Positions 1-8,932 are shown, counted from the stretch's first letter. The stretch: DNA of 52,089 bases from Ruminococcus sp. (GCA_022510945.1 JAFLSK010000008.1:1-52089), one strand, 5' to 3'. Numbers and translations: made by a program. Notes: generated by a model from the sequence alone, not told the origin.

Positions 1-94
1 TCTTCTACCTTTGGTAGTCCCTTTTTGTGCTGTCTACACAATTTGGTGCAGTCCACGAAAAGGTTGTGCCTGCCTTAGTTTTCTATATTAATAA
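1..94. other. Left-edge non-coding stretch with short repeats
   Basis: No gene is visible. A 5-bp hairpin (5-9 with 13-17, loop TTT) is followed by a T run at 22-26, so it could be a weak plus-strand terminator cut by the window edge. The tetramer GTGC recurs at 27, 46 and 65, exactly 19 bp apart, with similar following bases (TGTCTAC, AGTCCAC, CTGCCTT), which suggests a decayed short tandem repeat. No clear terminator for the arginine operon ending at 95 can be seen. Confidence 0.35.
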
Positions 95-1003
95 TTACTC
101 AGTAAAGCACTTTACGAGAACGGCTTTCTGAGCGTGGAGGCGGTTTTCTGCCTCCTCGAAGATTTCGTCTGCGTGAGCCTCGAAAACATTCGCGGTGATT
201 TCCTCGCCACGGTGAGCGGGCAGGCAGTGGAGAACCATACAGCCCTCGTTTGCTACCTCGAGCAGACTATCGTTAATCTGGTATCCGTCGAAAGCCTTTG
301 CGCGGATTTTCTGCTCCTCTTCCTGACCCATAGAAGCCCATACGTCAGTTACGAGGACGTCGGCGTTCTTAGCCGCGTCAGCGGGCTTTCTGCAAATTTC
401 AAATTTATCGCCGAAGCTTTTGCCGAATTCGATGATGTTCTGCGGCGGGTCATAGCCCTCGGGACACGCTACGGAAATCGACATACCTGTCCTAAGAGCG
501 CCTACGATGAGGGAGTTCATCATATTGTTACCGTCGCCGATAAAGCACATCTTAAGTCCCTCAAGTTTGCCCTTGAACTCGCGGATAGTCTGTAAGTCAG
601 CGAGCACCTGACACGGGTGGCAGTAGTCGGTAAGGCCGTTGATAATCGGGATTGAGCCGTACTCGGCGAGAGCCTCAACCTCGCTCTGTGCAAAGGTACG
701 AATCATAATTCCGTCGATAAAGCGGCTGAGCACGCGCGCCGTGTCCTGAACGGGTTCGCCGCGGCCAATCTGCAAATCGTTTGACGAAAGGAACAGCGGG
801 TAGCCGCCGAGCTGAGTCATACCGACCTCGAATGATACGCGTGTGCGAGTAGACGCCTTCTCGAAAATCATACCGAGTGTTTTGCCCTTGAGGATTTTGT
901 GCTCGATTCCGTTCTTTGTTTCGTATTTGAGCTTGTCTGCGAGGTCGAGAGTCGCGATGATTTCTTCGCTCGACCAGTCCTCTAATTTGAGTAAGTGTTT
1001 CAT
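95..1003 (-). CDS. argF: Ornithine carbamoyltransferase
   Basis: Cytosolic enzyme that joins carbamoyl phosphate to ornithine to give citrulline, the sixth step of arginine synthesis. The 302-residue protein has the usual family length. The carbamoyl-phosphate loop STRTR is near residue 51, the ornithine-side HPCQ motif near 129 and HCLPAHRG near 258. It is the last gene of the minus-strand operon argG-argH-argC-argJ-argB-GNAT-argD-argF, and its ATG lies 4 nt after the argD stop, so translation is probably coupled. ArgF versus catabolic ArcB cannot be separated by motif alone. The biosynthetic neighbours, and the absence of arcA or arcC, favour ArgF. No carAB is present in the window. Confidence 0.96.
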   Translation of the reverse strand: MKHLLKLEDWSSEEIIATLDLADKLKYETKNGIEHKILKGKTLGMIFEKASTRTRVSFEVGMTQLGGYPLFLSSNDLQIGRGEPVQDTARVLSRFIDGIMIRTFAQSEVEALAEYGSIPIINGLTDYCHPCQVLADLQTIREFKGKLEGLKMCFIGDGNNMMNSLIVGALRTGMSISVACPEGYDPPQNIIEFGKSFGDKFEICRKPADAAKNADVLVTDVWASMGQEEEQKIRAKAFDGYQINDSLLEVANEGCMVLHCLPAHRGEEITANVFEAHADEIFEEAENRLHAQKAVLVKCFTE

Positions 1004-1007
1004 ATGG

Positions 1008-2174
1008 TTATCCCTCCATTATGGTTTTGTTTAATATTTCTACGGCTTCGTCAAGCTCTGCGTAGCTGATGTTCAGCGGCGGGAGCATACGGAGCAGATG
1101 TTTCGCGGTGATGATGAGCAAGCCGTTTTTTACACACTTTACGGCTATGTCGTGGGCGTCGCCGTCATCGAGCTCAATGCCGACCATTAAGCCGAGGCCT
1201 CGCACGGATTTTACGCCCTTGATTTCGAGCAGCTTTTCCTTAAGATAAGCGCCTTTTTTGTTTACCTCGCTGAGGAAGTTTTCGTCACAAACTGTGTCGA
1301 TAATGTAGTTTGCGCCCGCGCATACAACGGGGTTAGCCGCGAAGGTCGAGCCGTGGGACGACGGCTGCATAACCTCGGCGAGCTTTTCCGTACACATACA
1401 GAGTCCTATCGGAAGTCCGCCGCCGAGCCCCTTTGCGCATGTGATGAGGTCGGGAATGATGTCGAAGTTTTCGTAGCAGAACAGCTTGCCTGTCCTGCCG
1501 ACACCCGTCTGCACTTCGTCGGCAATGAGCACGAGGTCGCGCTCGTTGCAGAGTTTTCTTATAGACTGTACAAAGTCCTTGTCGAGTATATTAACGCCGC
1601 CCTCGCCCTGAACTAATTCGACGAGAATTGCGCAGGTTTTATCGCTTACAAGCGACTTTACGCTATCGATGTCGGGCTGAGCGTACTTAAAGCCCTCGGT
1701 AAACGGGAAGAAATAGTTGTGGAAAACGTCCTGTCCCGTTGCGGAGAGGGTGGTCACGGTTCTGCCGTGGAAGGAATCCCTGAGACTGATTATCTCGTTT
1801 CTATCCTCGCCGTACTTGTCGAAGCTGTACTTGCGCGCGACCTTAATCGCGCACTCATTTGCCTCCGCGCCGCTGTTGCCAAAGCAAACCTTCTTAAACG
1901 GCGTGAGCGTGCATAGCTTTTCTGCGAGAGAGGACGGTTGCGGACTGTAAAAGTAGTTGCTCATATGCTGGATAGTCGCCGCTTGCTTTGTGACAGCCTC
2001 GACCCAGCCCTCGTCGCAGTAGCCGAGCGCGTTTACGCCGATACCCGAGCTCACGTCGAGGTACTTCTTGCCGTCCTCGTCGAACGCGTAGCAGCCCTTG
2101 CCGCTTTTCAGCGCAACGTCGTAGCGGCCGTAGGTGTGCATTATGTATTGTTTGTCTTGTTGTTTCGTATTCAT
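1008..2174 (-). CDS. argD: Acetylornithine aminotransferase
   Basis: PLP-dependent class III aminotransferase that converts N-acetylglutamate semialdehyde to N-acetylornithine with glutamate as donor. The 388-residue length is typical. The phosphate-binding GNSGAEANE motif lies near residue 98, the IADEVQTGVGRTG segment carries the conserved Asp, and the PLP lysine is in the CAKGLGGGLP motif. It sits between the GNAT gene (6-nt gap) and argF (4-nt gap). Some ArgD proteins also act on succinyl-diaminopimelate, which cannot be judged here. Confidence 0.95.
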   Translation of the reverse strand: MNTKQQDKQYIMHTYGRYDVALKSGKGCYAFDEDGKKYLDVSSGIGVNALGYCDEGWVEAVTKQAATIQHMSNYFYSPQPSSLAEKLCTLTPFKKVCFGNSGAEANECAIKVARKYSFDKYGEDRNEIISLRDSFHGRTVTTLSATGQDVFHNYFFPFTEGFKYAQPDIDSVKSLVSDKTCAILVELVQGEGGVNILDKDFVQSIRKLCNERDLVLIADEVQTGVGRTGKLFCYENFDIIPDLITCAKGLGGGLPIGLCMCTEKLAEVMQPSSHGSTFAANPVVCAGANYIIDTVCDENFLSEVNKKGAYLKEKLLEIKGVKSVRGLGLMVGIELDDGDAHDIAVKCVKNGLLIITAKHLLRMLPPLNISYAELDEAVEILNKTIMEG

Positions 2175-2180
2175 CTTAAT

Positions 2181-2597
2181 CTAATCCTTAGTTTTCAACT
2201 CAAAGAGCACGTTGTCCGTGCGCTCAAAGCCCAAGCTTTTCCAGAAATTCTGGCCTGTTTCGTTATCTATGTAGCAGTAAATCTGAGTTTTGTCTATGCC
2301 GTCCTCGAAAATTTTTTCGAGCGCTTTGGTTGCAAGCTGCTTTCCGATATGGTGTCGTCTGTACTCGGGCAGCACCGCCATATGGTGGATAAACCCGATC
2401 CGTCCGTCGTGACCCGCGAGTACCGTGCCGACGATTTTTCCGTCAGCGAGAGCGACCTGACTCATCTCGGGGTTGCGCCCGAGGTAACGCGCAAGGCTGT
2501 CGCGCGAGTCGGCGGGGCTGAGGGCGCGCTTCGTGGTAATCTGCCACATAGCGTAAACCTCGTCGTAATCTTCGATTGTCATAGGACGAATTTGCAT
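2181..2597 (-). CDS. GNAT-family N-acetyltransferase inside the arginine operon
   Basis: A 138-residue single-domain Gcn5-related acetyltransferase. The acetyl-CoA region is visible as a VGTV strand, followed by the MAVLPEYRRHHIGKQL core (a variant of the Q/R-x-x-G-x-G/A loop) and a C-terminal NFWKSLGF motif. The layout resembles short YpeA-like GNATs. It is embedded between argB (18-nt gap) and argD (6-nt gap), so it is co-transcribed with arginine genes. Short GNATs in arginine operons can be alternative N-acetylglutamate synthases, which would complement ArgJ. That role is an inference; the substrate cannot be read from the sequence. Confidence 0.85.
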   Translation of the reverse strand: MQIRPMTIEDYDEVYAMWQITTKRALSPADSRDSLARYLGRNPEMSQVALADGKIVGTVLAGHDGRIGFIHHMAVLPEYRRHHIGKQLATKALEKIFEDGIDKTQIYCYIDNETGQNFWKSLGFERTDNVLFELKTKD

Positions 2598-2615
2598 AAT
2601 ATGTACCTTTCAGAT

Positions 2616-3467
2616 TTAGTAAAGCATTGTTCCGATACCTTCGTCGGAGAACAGCTCGAGCAGAATAGAGTGCTTAATCCTGCCGTCGAGGATATGCGCT
2701 CTGCTTACGCCGCTTTGCACGGCGTCAACGCAGCAGTCGATTTTCGGAATCATACCGCCCTTGATTATGCCGCTCTTTTTAAGCCTGCTGACGTCGGTGG
2801 TTTTTACGACGGAGATAAGGCTGTTTTCGTCTTCGACGTCTTTGAGCAGTCCGCGCACGTCGGTCATAAGAATCAGCTTTTTCGCGTGTAGCTGTCCCGC
2901 GATACGCGCCGCCGCGAGGTCGGCGTTGACGTTGTATACCTCGCCGTTGTAGCCGCCCGCAATCGTGGAGATTACGGGGATATAGCCGTTTTTAAGCGAA
3001 TCCATAATGATGAGCGGGTTGACGTGGTCAATCTCGCCCACGAAGCCCAGATCCTCGGCAGTGGTCAATTTCTTTGCCATAAGCATTTTGCCGTCAAGAC
3101 CGCAAAGTCCGATTGCCCTACCGCCGCTTTGGGAGATGTGCTGAACGAGGCTCTTGTTGACCTTACCCGCGAGCACTTGCTGGACAATGTCGATAGTCTC
3201 CTTGTCGGTGACGCGCAATCCGTTTTTGAACTCGCTCTTTTTGCCTGTTTTGTCGAGCATATAGTTGATTTCGGGGCCGCCGCCGTGCACGAGCACAACG
3301 TTAATGCCCACGAGCTGCATAAGCACGATGTCGCTCATTACAGCCTCTTTGAGCTCCTCATTGAGCATAGCGTTGCCGCCGTATTTCACTACGATAGTCT
3401 GTCCTCTGTGCTTCTGAATATATGGCATAGCCTGAATCAGGACTTCGGCTCTTGTGTTAATATCCAT
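2616..3467 (-). CDS. argB: Acetylglutamate kinase
   Basis: Phosphorylates N-acetylglutamate with ATP, the second and usually controlled step of arginine synthesis. The 283-residue protein has the glycine-rich VVKYGGNAM motif near residue 26, the VHGGGPEI substrate loop near 60, and the NVNADLAAA and DVRGLL motifs of the amino-acid kinase fold. The N-terminal helix before the first strand (EVLIQAMPYIQKH) is the segment that in arginine-sensitive enzymes mediates hexamer formation. This fits a cyclic ArgJ pathway with feedback at ArgB. It follows argJ with a 12-nt gap. Confidence 0.96.
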   Translation of the reverse strand: MDINTRAEVLIQAMPYIQKHRGQTIVVKYGGNAMLNEELKEAVMSDIVLMQLVGINVVLVHGGGPEINYMLDKTGKKSEFKNGLRVTDKETIDIVQQVLAGKVNKSLVQHISQSGGRAIGLCGLDGKMLMAKKLTTAEDLGFVGEIDHVNPLIIMDSLKNGYIPVISTIAGGYNGEVYNVNADLAAARIAGQLHAKKLILMTDVRGLLKDVEDENSLISVVKTTDVSRLKKSGIIKGGMIPKIDCCVDAVQSGVSRAHILDGRIKHSILLELFSDEGIGTMLY

Positions 3468-3479
3468 ATTGTACTTCCT

Positions 3480-4745
3480 TTATGTACGGTAATCTCCGTT
3501 TATTTTAACATAGTCGTAGGTGAGGTCGCAGCCGTACGCCTCGGCGGTGCTGTCGCCGTCGCCTAAGGTGACGAGAATTTCAATCTCTTTTTCGAGCAGA
3601 ATTTCCTTGGCGATTTCCTCGCTGAAATCTATACCCGCGCCGTTTTTGCATACGCAGATAGTGCCCTTTGGAGAGCGAAAGCTCACGCCGACCTTCTTAA
3701 CGTCCACGTCCGCGCCGCTGTAGCCAATTGCACAGAGCACGCGACCCCAGTTTGCGTCCGCGCCGAACATAGCCGCCTTAAGAAGGCTTGAGCAGATTAC
3801 GCTCTTGCTGATTTTTACAGCGTCAGCCTTCGTTTTAGCGCCGCTTACGTTGCAGATTAAAAGCTTAGTCGCGCCCTCGCCGTCAGCCGCAAGCTTTTTG
3901 GCGAGCATTCTGAACGCTTCGGTGAGGCCGCTCACGAAGGTGCGGTAGTCGTCGTTTTTCTCGGTGATTTCAGGGTTTTCTGCCTTTCCCGAGGCGAGGA
4001 TAGCGAGGGTGTCGTTTGTGGAGGTGTCGCCGTCGACGCTTACCATATTGTAGCTGTCCTCGACCGCCTCGCGCAGAGCCTCCTCGAGCATTTCCGAGGA
4101 AACTGCCGCGTCCGTCGTCACGAACGACAGCATAGTGCCCATATTTATGTGAATCATACCTGAGCCCTTTGCAATACCGCCGATTGTCACGGTTTTGCCA
4201 CCGAGCTCCATAGTCATAGCCATTTCCTTCTTGACCGTGTCGGTCGTCATAATCGCCTCGGCGGCGTTAGTGCCGCCCTCCTTCGAGAGCGTACCGCGCA
4301 TAGCCTGTGCGCCTTTTTCGATAGGCTCAATCGGAAGGATTTCACCTATTACGCCTGTTGAAGCGACGATAACGTCCTCAGCATTAACGCCGAGCACGTC
4401 GGAGGCAATTTTGCACATTCTCTCAGCCTTTTCCACGCTGTCCGCGTTGCAGGTGTTGGCGTTGCCGGAGTTTACGATAACAGCCTGAGCCTTGCCGTTT
4501 TTGAGGTGATTTTTTGTTACTGTGATGGTGTCGGACTTCACGAGGTTCTTCGTGAACACTGCCGCCGCGTTGCACAGAGTGTCGCAGTAAATAAGCGCGA
4601 GGTCGCGCTTGCCGTTAAGCGGCAGTTCCTGCGGCACGGTTGAGCCTGTGATAGCCGCGTTGGTCGCCGCCTTTACGCCGGCGCATATTCCCTGCGCGGT
4701 GAAGCCCTGCGGCGCTGTTACGCCGCCGTTAATAAATTTATACAT
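3480..4745 (-). CDS. argJ: Glutamate N-acetyltransferase / amino-acid acetyltransferase (ArgJ)
   Basis: Moves the acetyl group from N-acetylornithine back to glutamate, closing the acetyl cycle. Many members can also use acetyl-CoA. The 421-residue precursor is self-cleaved before a conserved threonine, here in the motif GMIHINMGTMLSF, where most relatives read ATML, so the residue before the nucleophile is Gly instead of Ala. The start ATG at 4745 has a purine-rich AAGGAAA upstream. It lies 16 nt after argC and 12 nt before argB in the operon. Whether it is bifunctional cannot be told from sequence. Confidence 0.95.
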   Translation of the reverse strand: MYKFINGGVTAPQGFTAQGICAGVKAATNAAITGSTVPQELPLNGKRDLALIYCDTLCNAAAVFTKNLVKSDTITVTKNHLKNGKAQAVIVNSGNANTCNADSVEKAERMCKIASDVLGVNAEDVIVASTGVIGEILPIEPIEKGAQAMRGTLSKEGGTNAAEAIMTTDTVKKEMAMTMELGGKTVTIGGIAKGSGMIHINMGTMLSFVTTDAAVSSEMLEEALREAVEDSYNMVSVDGDTSTNDTLAILASGKAENPEITEKNDDYRTFVSGLTEAFRMLAKKLAADGEGATKLLICNVSGAKTKADAVKISKSVICSSLLKAAMFGADANWGRVLCAIGYSGADVDVKKVGVSFRSPKGTICVCKNGAGIDFSEEIAKEILLEKEIEILVTLGDGDSTAEAYGCDLTYDYVKINGDYRT

Positions 4746-4761
4746 AACTAATTTCCTTATA

Positions 4762-5796
4762 TTAAAATGCCGGAGGCAGAATTTCGAGGCCTGTTTTCTC
4801 GTCGAGGCCGAAGATGATGTTCATATTCTGTATCGCCTGACCTGCCGCGCCCTTGACCATATTGTCGATAGCCGCGCAGGCAATCAGCTTGTGGGTGCGC
4901 TTGTCGTAGTGGGTGCTTATGTCGCAGAAGTTCGAGTATTTGATGTTGTGGATATCCGCGCATTTCCCCTCGGGAAGAAGTCGAACGAAATACTCGTCCT
5001 TGTAGTAATCCTCGTACGCCTTGCGGATTTCTTCGTATGTTACGCCTTCCTTGATGTCAGCGTAGCAGGTCGCTAAAATTCCGCGGTTAACGGGGAGAAG
5101 GTGGGGCACGAAGGTGAGCGTTACCTTTTCGCCCGAGAGTTTCGAGAGCGTCTGCTCAATCTCGGGGGTGTGGCGGTGGTTCGCCACCTTGTACGCGTGA
5201 AAGCCCTCGTTGAGCTCGGGGTAGTGGTTGCCCTGAGACGGTTTTCTGCCCGCGCCCGTAACGCCGCTTGCGCAGTTACAGATAATGCCCTTTAGCTCAA
5301 CAAGTCCGTTTGCGACCGCGGGAGCGAGAGCAAGCGGAGAGCAGGTCGTGTAGCAGCCGGGGTTGGCGATAGTGGACTTGCCCTTTATTTCATCGCGGAA
5401 GAACTCGGGAAGTCCGTAAACAGCCTCCTTGTGCAAAGCCTTGTCGAGGAAGGTACCGCCGTACCATTCGTTGTATTCGTCCTCGCTCTCGAGACGGAAG
5501 TCCGCGCCGAGGTCGATGAACTTTACGTTCTCAGCCTTGCACTGAGCGGCTAACTCCTGACTCAGACCGTGAGGAAGAGCCGCAAAAACAACGTCGCTTT
5601 TCTTAACGACCTCGTCGGCTGTTTCGCACACCATATCGTTTAGGTAAATATAGCTTGGGTATACATCCGAGATTTTCTGTCCCTCAAAGCTTACGGAACT
5701 GATTGCCGCAACCTCAGCCTCGGGGTGAGAGGCTAAAAGGCGCACGAGCTCTGTGCCCGCGTAGCCTGTCGCTCCTACTATTCCTACTTTTATCAT
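4762..5796 (-). CDS. argC: N-acetyl-gamma-glutamyl-phosphate reductase
   Basis: NADPH-dependent reduction of acetylglutamyl phosphate to the semialdehyde. The 344-residue protein starts with the Rossmann motif GIVGATGYAGTELVRLL. The catalytic cysteine is in the NPGCYTT motif near residue 149, and the later HRHTPEIEQ segment holds the conserved histidine region. Length and motifs match the long (type 1) ArgC family. It starts 11 nt after the argH stop and precedes argJ by 16 nt. Confidence 0.97.
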   Translation of the reverse strand: MIKVGIVGATGYAGTELVRLLASHPEAEVAAISSVSFEGQKISDVYPSYIYLNDMVCETADEVVKKSDVVFAALPHGLSQELAAQCKAENVKFIDLGADFRLESEDEYNEWYGGTFLDKALHKEAVYGLPEFFRDEIKGKSTIANPGCYTTCSPLALAPAVANGLVELKGIICNCASGVTGAGRKPSQGNHYPELNEGFHAYKVANHRHTPEIEQTLSKLSGEKVTLTFVPHLLPVNRGILATCYADIKEGVTYEEIRKAYEDYYKDEYFVRLLPEGKCADIHNIKYSNFCDISTHYDKRTHKLIACAAIDNMVKGAAGQAIQNMNIIFGLDEKTGLEILPPAF

Positions 5797-5807
5797 CGTA
5801 TCAATCC

Positions 5808-7184
5808 TTATTTATTGTTAACTATATCGGCAACCCTCTGCGCCTGCGCCTTTACGTTCTCGGGAGCAGGACCGCCGAACGCGGTGCGCTGAGATACGCA
5901 GTACTCGAGTGAAATCGCCTTGTATACGTCGTCCGTGAACACGTCGCAGACCTTCCTGTATTCGTCGAGCGGAAGGCTCTCGAGGTCGGTGCCGAGTTCA
6001 ATGCAACGCGCAACTAACTCGCCTGTTGCCTTGTACGCGTCACGGAAAGGCACGCCGTTTTTCGTCAGCCAGTCGGCAACGTCCGTTGCGTTTATGAAGC
6101 CGCCCGCGGCAGCCTTACGCATATTCTGCGGAATAACGCGCATTGTGTCGAGCATAGGAGTGAACGCAGTGAGGCACATTTTCACGGTGTCAACCGCGTC
6201 GAATATAGCCTCCTTGTCCTCCTGCATATCTTTGTTGTATGCGAGGGCGATACCCTTCATAACGGTCAGAAGAGTCATTGTGTCTCCGAAAACGCGTCCT
6301 ATCTTTCCGCGCACTAACTCCGCGATGTCGGGGTTCTTTTTCTGCGGCATAATCGACGAGCCTGTCGAGAACGCGTCGTCGAGCTCAATAAACTTGAACT
6401 CCCAACTGCACCACATAATTATCTCCTCGGAGAAGCGGCTGAGGTGCACCATAATAATTGACAGACAGCTTGCAAATTCAATGCAGTAGTCCCTGTCGGA
6501 AACGCCGTCGAGCGAGTTGTTTGTGATTCTATCGAAGCCCAAAAGCTCTCTTGTGATATTTCTGTCGATAGGGTATGTCGTGCCCGCAAGCGCGCACGAG
6601 CCAAGCGGCATTTCGTCCATGCGCTTGTAGCAGTCGTCGAGACGGCTGATGTCGCGCAGAAGCATTTCGGCGTACGCGAGCAGGTGATGACCGAATGTAA
6701 TCGGCTGCGCTCTTTGGAGGTGAGTGTAGCCGGGCATAACCGTGTCGCTGTATTCCTCAGCTTTCTTTGCGATAACCGCGACGAGCTCCTCAAGCTGAGC
6801 GCGGACGTTTTTTACTTCCTTTTTGAGGTAGAGCTTAACGTCGAGCGCAACCTGGTCGTTTCGGCTGCGCGAGGTGTGCAGTCGTTTTCCGTCGTCGCCG
6901 ATTCTCTGCGTGAGCTCGCCCTCGATGAAGGTGTGGATATCCTCAGCCTCCATATCTATCGAAAGCTTGCCGCTTTCGAGGTCCGCGAGGATTTCGCGCA
7001 GACCCTGTCTTATGTGCTCAGCCTCTTCTTCCTTGATGATGCCGCACTTTCCGAGCATAGTCGCGTGGGCAATGCTGCCCTCTATGTCCTCCTTGTACAT
7101 ACGGCTGTCGAAGGAAATCGAGCTGTTGAAATCGTTGGTTGTCTTTGAGAGTTCCTTTTTAAATCTGCCTTTCCAAAGCTGCAT
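5808..7184 (-). CDS. argH: Argininosuccinate lyase
   Basis: Cleaves argininosuccinate to arginine and fumarate, the last pathway step. The 458-residue protein of the fumarase/aspartase superfamily shows the TSRSRNDQVA motif near residue 105, the TPGYTHLQRAQP-like segment containing the catalytic His, and the superfamily signature GSSIMPQKKNP near 277. The start at 7184 has GAGG eight nucleotides upstream. A 139-nt spacer with a hairpin separates it from argG, the only large gap in the operon. Confidence 0.97.
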   Translation of the reverse strand: MQLWKGRFKKELSKTTNDFNSSISFDSRMYKEDIEGSIAHATMLGKCGIIKEEEAEHIRQGLREILADLESGKLSIDMEAEDIHTFIEGELTQRIGDDGKRLHTSRSRNDQVALDVKLYLKKEVKNVRAQLEELVAVIAKKAEEYSDTVMPGYTHLQRAQPITFGHHLLAYAEMLLRDISRLDDCYKRMDEMPLGSCALAGTTYPIDRNITRELLGFDRITNNSLDGVSDRDYCIEFASCLSIIMVHLSRFSEEIIMWCSWEFKFIELDDAFSTGSSIMPQKKNPDIAELVRGKIGRVFGDTMTLLTVMKGIALAYNKDMQEDKEAIFDAVDTVKMCLTAFTPMLDTMRVIPQNMRKAAAGGFINATDVADWLTKNGVPFRDAYKATGELVARCIELGTDLESLPLDEYRKVCDVFTDDVYKAISLEYCVSQRTAFGGPAPENVKAQAQRVADIVNNK

Positions 7185-7260
7185 AATCTGTCCTCATTCT
7201 TTTCAATAATTAGGAATTGTGCACCTGTCATTGCACATTAAACAAATCCCTTATAAAGCA

Positions 7261-7295
7261 CTTAACGGGCAGGGAAAATAATCCCCGCCCCTAAG
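7261..7295 (-). terminator. Hairpin in the argG-argH intergenic space
   Basis: An 8-bp GC-rich stem (7267-7274 with 7283-7290, one A-C mismatch) is extended by CTTA/TAAG flanks. Read on the minus strand it lies between argG and argH and has no T tract behind it. It is therefore more likely an mRNA processing, stability or partial-termination element than a full terminator. It could set different levels of ArgG and the rest of the operon. Confidence 0.4.
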
Positions 7296-7323
7296 TATTG
7301 TTAATTATTTTTTTACAGGAATC

Positions 7324-8547
7324 TTACTTGATAAGACCCTTCTTAGCGCGGACCTTAATCGGAAGGCCGAAGAGGTTGATGAAGCCTGCGCTGTCGTTCT
7401 GGTTGTAAACCTCGTCCTCGTCGAAGGTTGCGATTTCCTCGTCATAGAGGCTGTACGGGCTTGTAACGCCTGCGTCGATGATGTTGCCCTTGTAGAGCTT
7501 GAGCTTAACGTCGCCTGTCACATACTCCTGAGTGCTGTCAACGAAAGCGGAGAGAGCCTCGCGCAGCGGTGTGTACCACTTGCCGTCGTAAACGAGCTCG
7601 GCGAACTTGATAGCAAGCACGGACTTGTAGTGCTGGGTGTCCTTGTCGAGGCAGATTTCCTCGAGCTTATTGTGAGCAGCGTAAAGGATTGTGCCGCCCG
7701 GCGTCTCGTATACGCCGCGCGCCTTCATACCAACGAGACGGTTCTCGACGATGTCGGTGATACCGATACCGTTTTTGCCGCCGATTTCGTTAAGCTTAGT
7801 AACGATGCTTACAGCGTCCATTTCCTCGCCGTTGATGCTTGTAGCCTCACCCTTCTCGAAGTGAATGGTAACGTACTCGGGCTCGTCGGGCGCCTGAAGC
7901 GGGGATACGCCCATCTCAAGGAAGCCTTCCTTCTCGTACATAGGCTCGTTAGCCGGATCCTCGAGGTCGAGTCCCTCGTGGCTTAAGTGCCAGAGGTTCT
8001 TGTCCTTTGAGTAGTTTGTCTCTCTGTTTATCTTGAGAGGAATCTTCTTCTCCTCTGCGTAAGCAATTTCCTCCTCACGGCTTTTGAACTCCCATGTTCT
8101 CCACGGAGCGATAATCGGCATATCCGGGGCATACGCTTTGATAGCGAGCTCAAAACGCACCTGGTCGTTGCCCTTGCCCGTGCAGCCGTGGCAGATAGCG
8201 TCGGCGCCTTCTGCTAAAGCGATTTCAACGAGTCTTTTCGCGATGATAGGACGAGCAAACGACGTACCGAGCAGGTACTTGCCCTCGTAAACTGCGCCCG
8301 CCTTGATTGTCGGGTATACATATTCCTCTACAAACTCCTTGTTGAGGTCCTCGATATAGAGTTTTGACGCGCCTGTTGCGAGCGCCTTCTCCTCGAGACC
8401 CTCAAGCTCGTCAGCCTGGCCTACGTTACCCGAAACCGCGATAACCTCACAGTTGTCGTAGTTGTCCTTGAGCCACGGGATGATGATAGATGTATCGAGT
8501 CCGCCTGAGTAAGCGAGGACTACCTTTTTAATCTTTTTGTCTGCCAT
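7324..8547 (-). CDS. argG: Argininosuccinate synthase
   Basis: Condenses citrulline and aspartate with ATP to argininosuccinate. The 407-residue N-type ATP pyrophosphatase begins [20 protein letters not shown], with the PP-loop SGGLDTS near residue 15. [14 protein letters not shown] (citrulline/aspartate side) follows near 116. The open frame extends further upstream to 8640, but the ATG at 8547 is preferred because GGAGG stands eight bases before it, and the known family start falls here. It is the first gene of the arginine operon. Its promoter and an ARG-box-like operator lie directly upstream. Confidence 0.97.
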   Translation of the reverse strand: MADKKIKKVVLAYSGGLDTSIIIPWLKDNYDNCEVIAVSGNVGQADELEGLEEKALATGASKLYIEDLNKEFVEEYVYPTIKAGAVYEGKYLLGTSFARPIIAKRLVEIALAEGADAICHGCTGKGNDQVRFELAIKAYAPDMPIIAPWRTWEFKSREEEIAYAEEKKIPLKINRETNYSKDKNLWHLSHEGLDLEDPANEPMYEKEGFLEMGVSPLQAPDEPEYVTIHFEKGEATSINGEEMDAVSIVTKLNEIGGKNGIGITDIVENRLVGMKARGVYETPGGTILYAAHNKLEEICLDKDTQHYKSVLAIKFAELVYDGKWYTPLREALSAFVDSTQEYVTGDVKLKLYKGNIIDAGVTSPYSLYDEEIATFDEDEVYNQNDSAGFINLFGLPIKVRAKKGLIK

Positions 8548-8590
8548 AATAATTACCTCCGGATTGGTTGTTTTTAACATTGTATCTAAC

Positions 8591-8618
8591 ATTATACTCA
8601 CATTATTTAAAAAATCAA
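8591..8618 (-). promoter_or_regulatory. argG operon promoter
   Basis: On the minus strand TTGATT (plus 8613-8618), a 16-nt spacer and TATAAT (plus 8591-8596) form a sigma-A type promoter about 45 nt upstream of the argG start. Confidence 0.7.
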
Positions 8619-8623
8619 GCCTT

Positions 8624-8641
8624 TTTGTATAAATATTCAAA
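8624..8641. promoter_or_regulatory. ARG box next to the argG promoter
   Basis: The 18-mer TTTGTATAAATATTCAAA fits the ArgR consensus TNTGAATWWWWATTCANW at every position but one. It abuts the argG -35 element, a position that suits repression when arginine is plentiful. Consensus from established ArgR/AhrC work; binding is inferred. Confidence 0.6.
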
Positions 8642-8771
8642 ATTTATTAAATATACATAAAATTATACCGAATCCCCGTGTTTTTACCTAAATTATTGAT
8701 AAACAATGCGGAGAACAGCAAGGTTGTCCGCGGAGATTTCCGTATATTCAAACTGTTTTATATGCATAAAA

Positions 8772-8817
8772 AATGAATATTATGTATAAAAATTCATTCT
8801 ATTGAATATTATTCATT
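8772..8817. promoter_or_regulatory. Upstream cluster of ARG-box-like half-sites
   Basis: TATGTATAAAAATTCATT at 8781-8798 again matches the ArgR consensus with one mismatch. It is flanked by TGAATATTATGTAT (8774-8787) and TGAATATTATTCA (8803-8815), the latter with a 3-nt instead of 4-nt centre. The cluster lies about 160 nt from the argG promoter and overlaps the divergent promoter of the flavin reductase gene. This allows looping or control of both units. Confidence 0.5.
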
Positions 8818-8830
8818 ATTGTGATACAAT
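8803..8830 (+). promoter_or_regulatory. Promoter of the flavin reductase gene
   Basis: TTGAAT (8803-8808), a 16-nt spacer and TACAAT (8825-8830). The leader to 8933 is about 95 nt long and holds a perfect small palindrome, TGGGGATATTCCCCA at 8890-8904. The -35 is inside an ARG-box-like site. Confidence 0.5.
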
Positions 8831-8932
8831 ATTTCATATATATAGTAAGTCGTCGGAGCCGCCCGTTTGCGGCCGGCGAGAGGTCAGCGTGGGGATATTC
8901 CCCATAAAATTTTAACGGAAGGAAATAATATA

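Noticed and set aside
1938-2891. Long plus-strand frame (317 codons) opposite argD, the GNAT and argB
   Set aside because: It crosses three convincing minus-strand genes, has no family motif and arises from the strong third-position bias of those genes.
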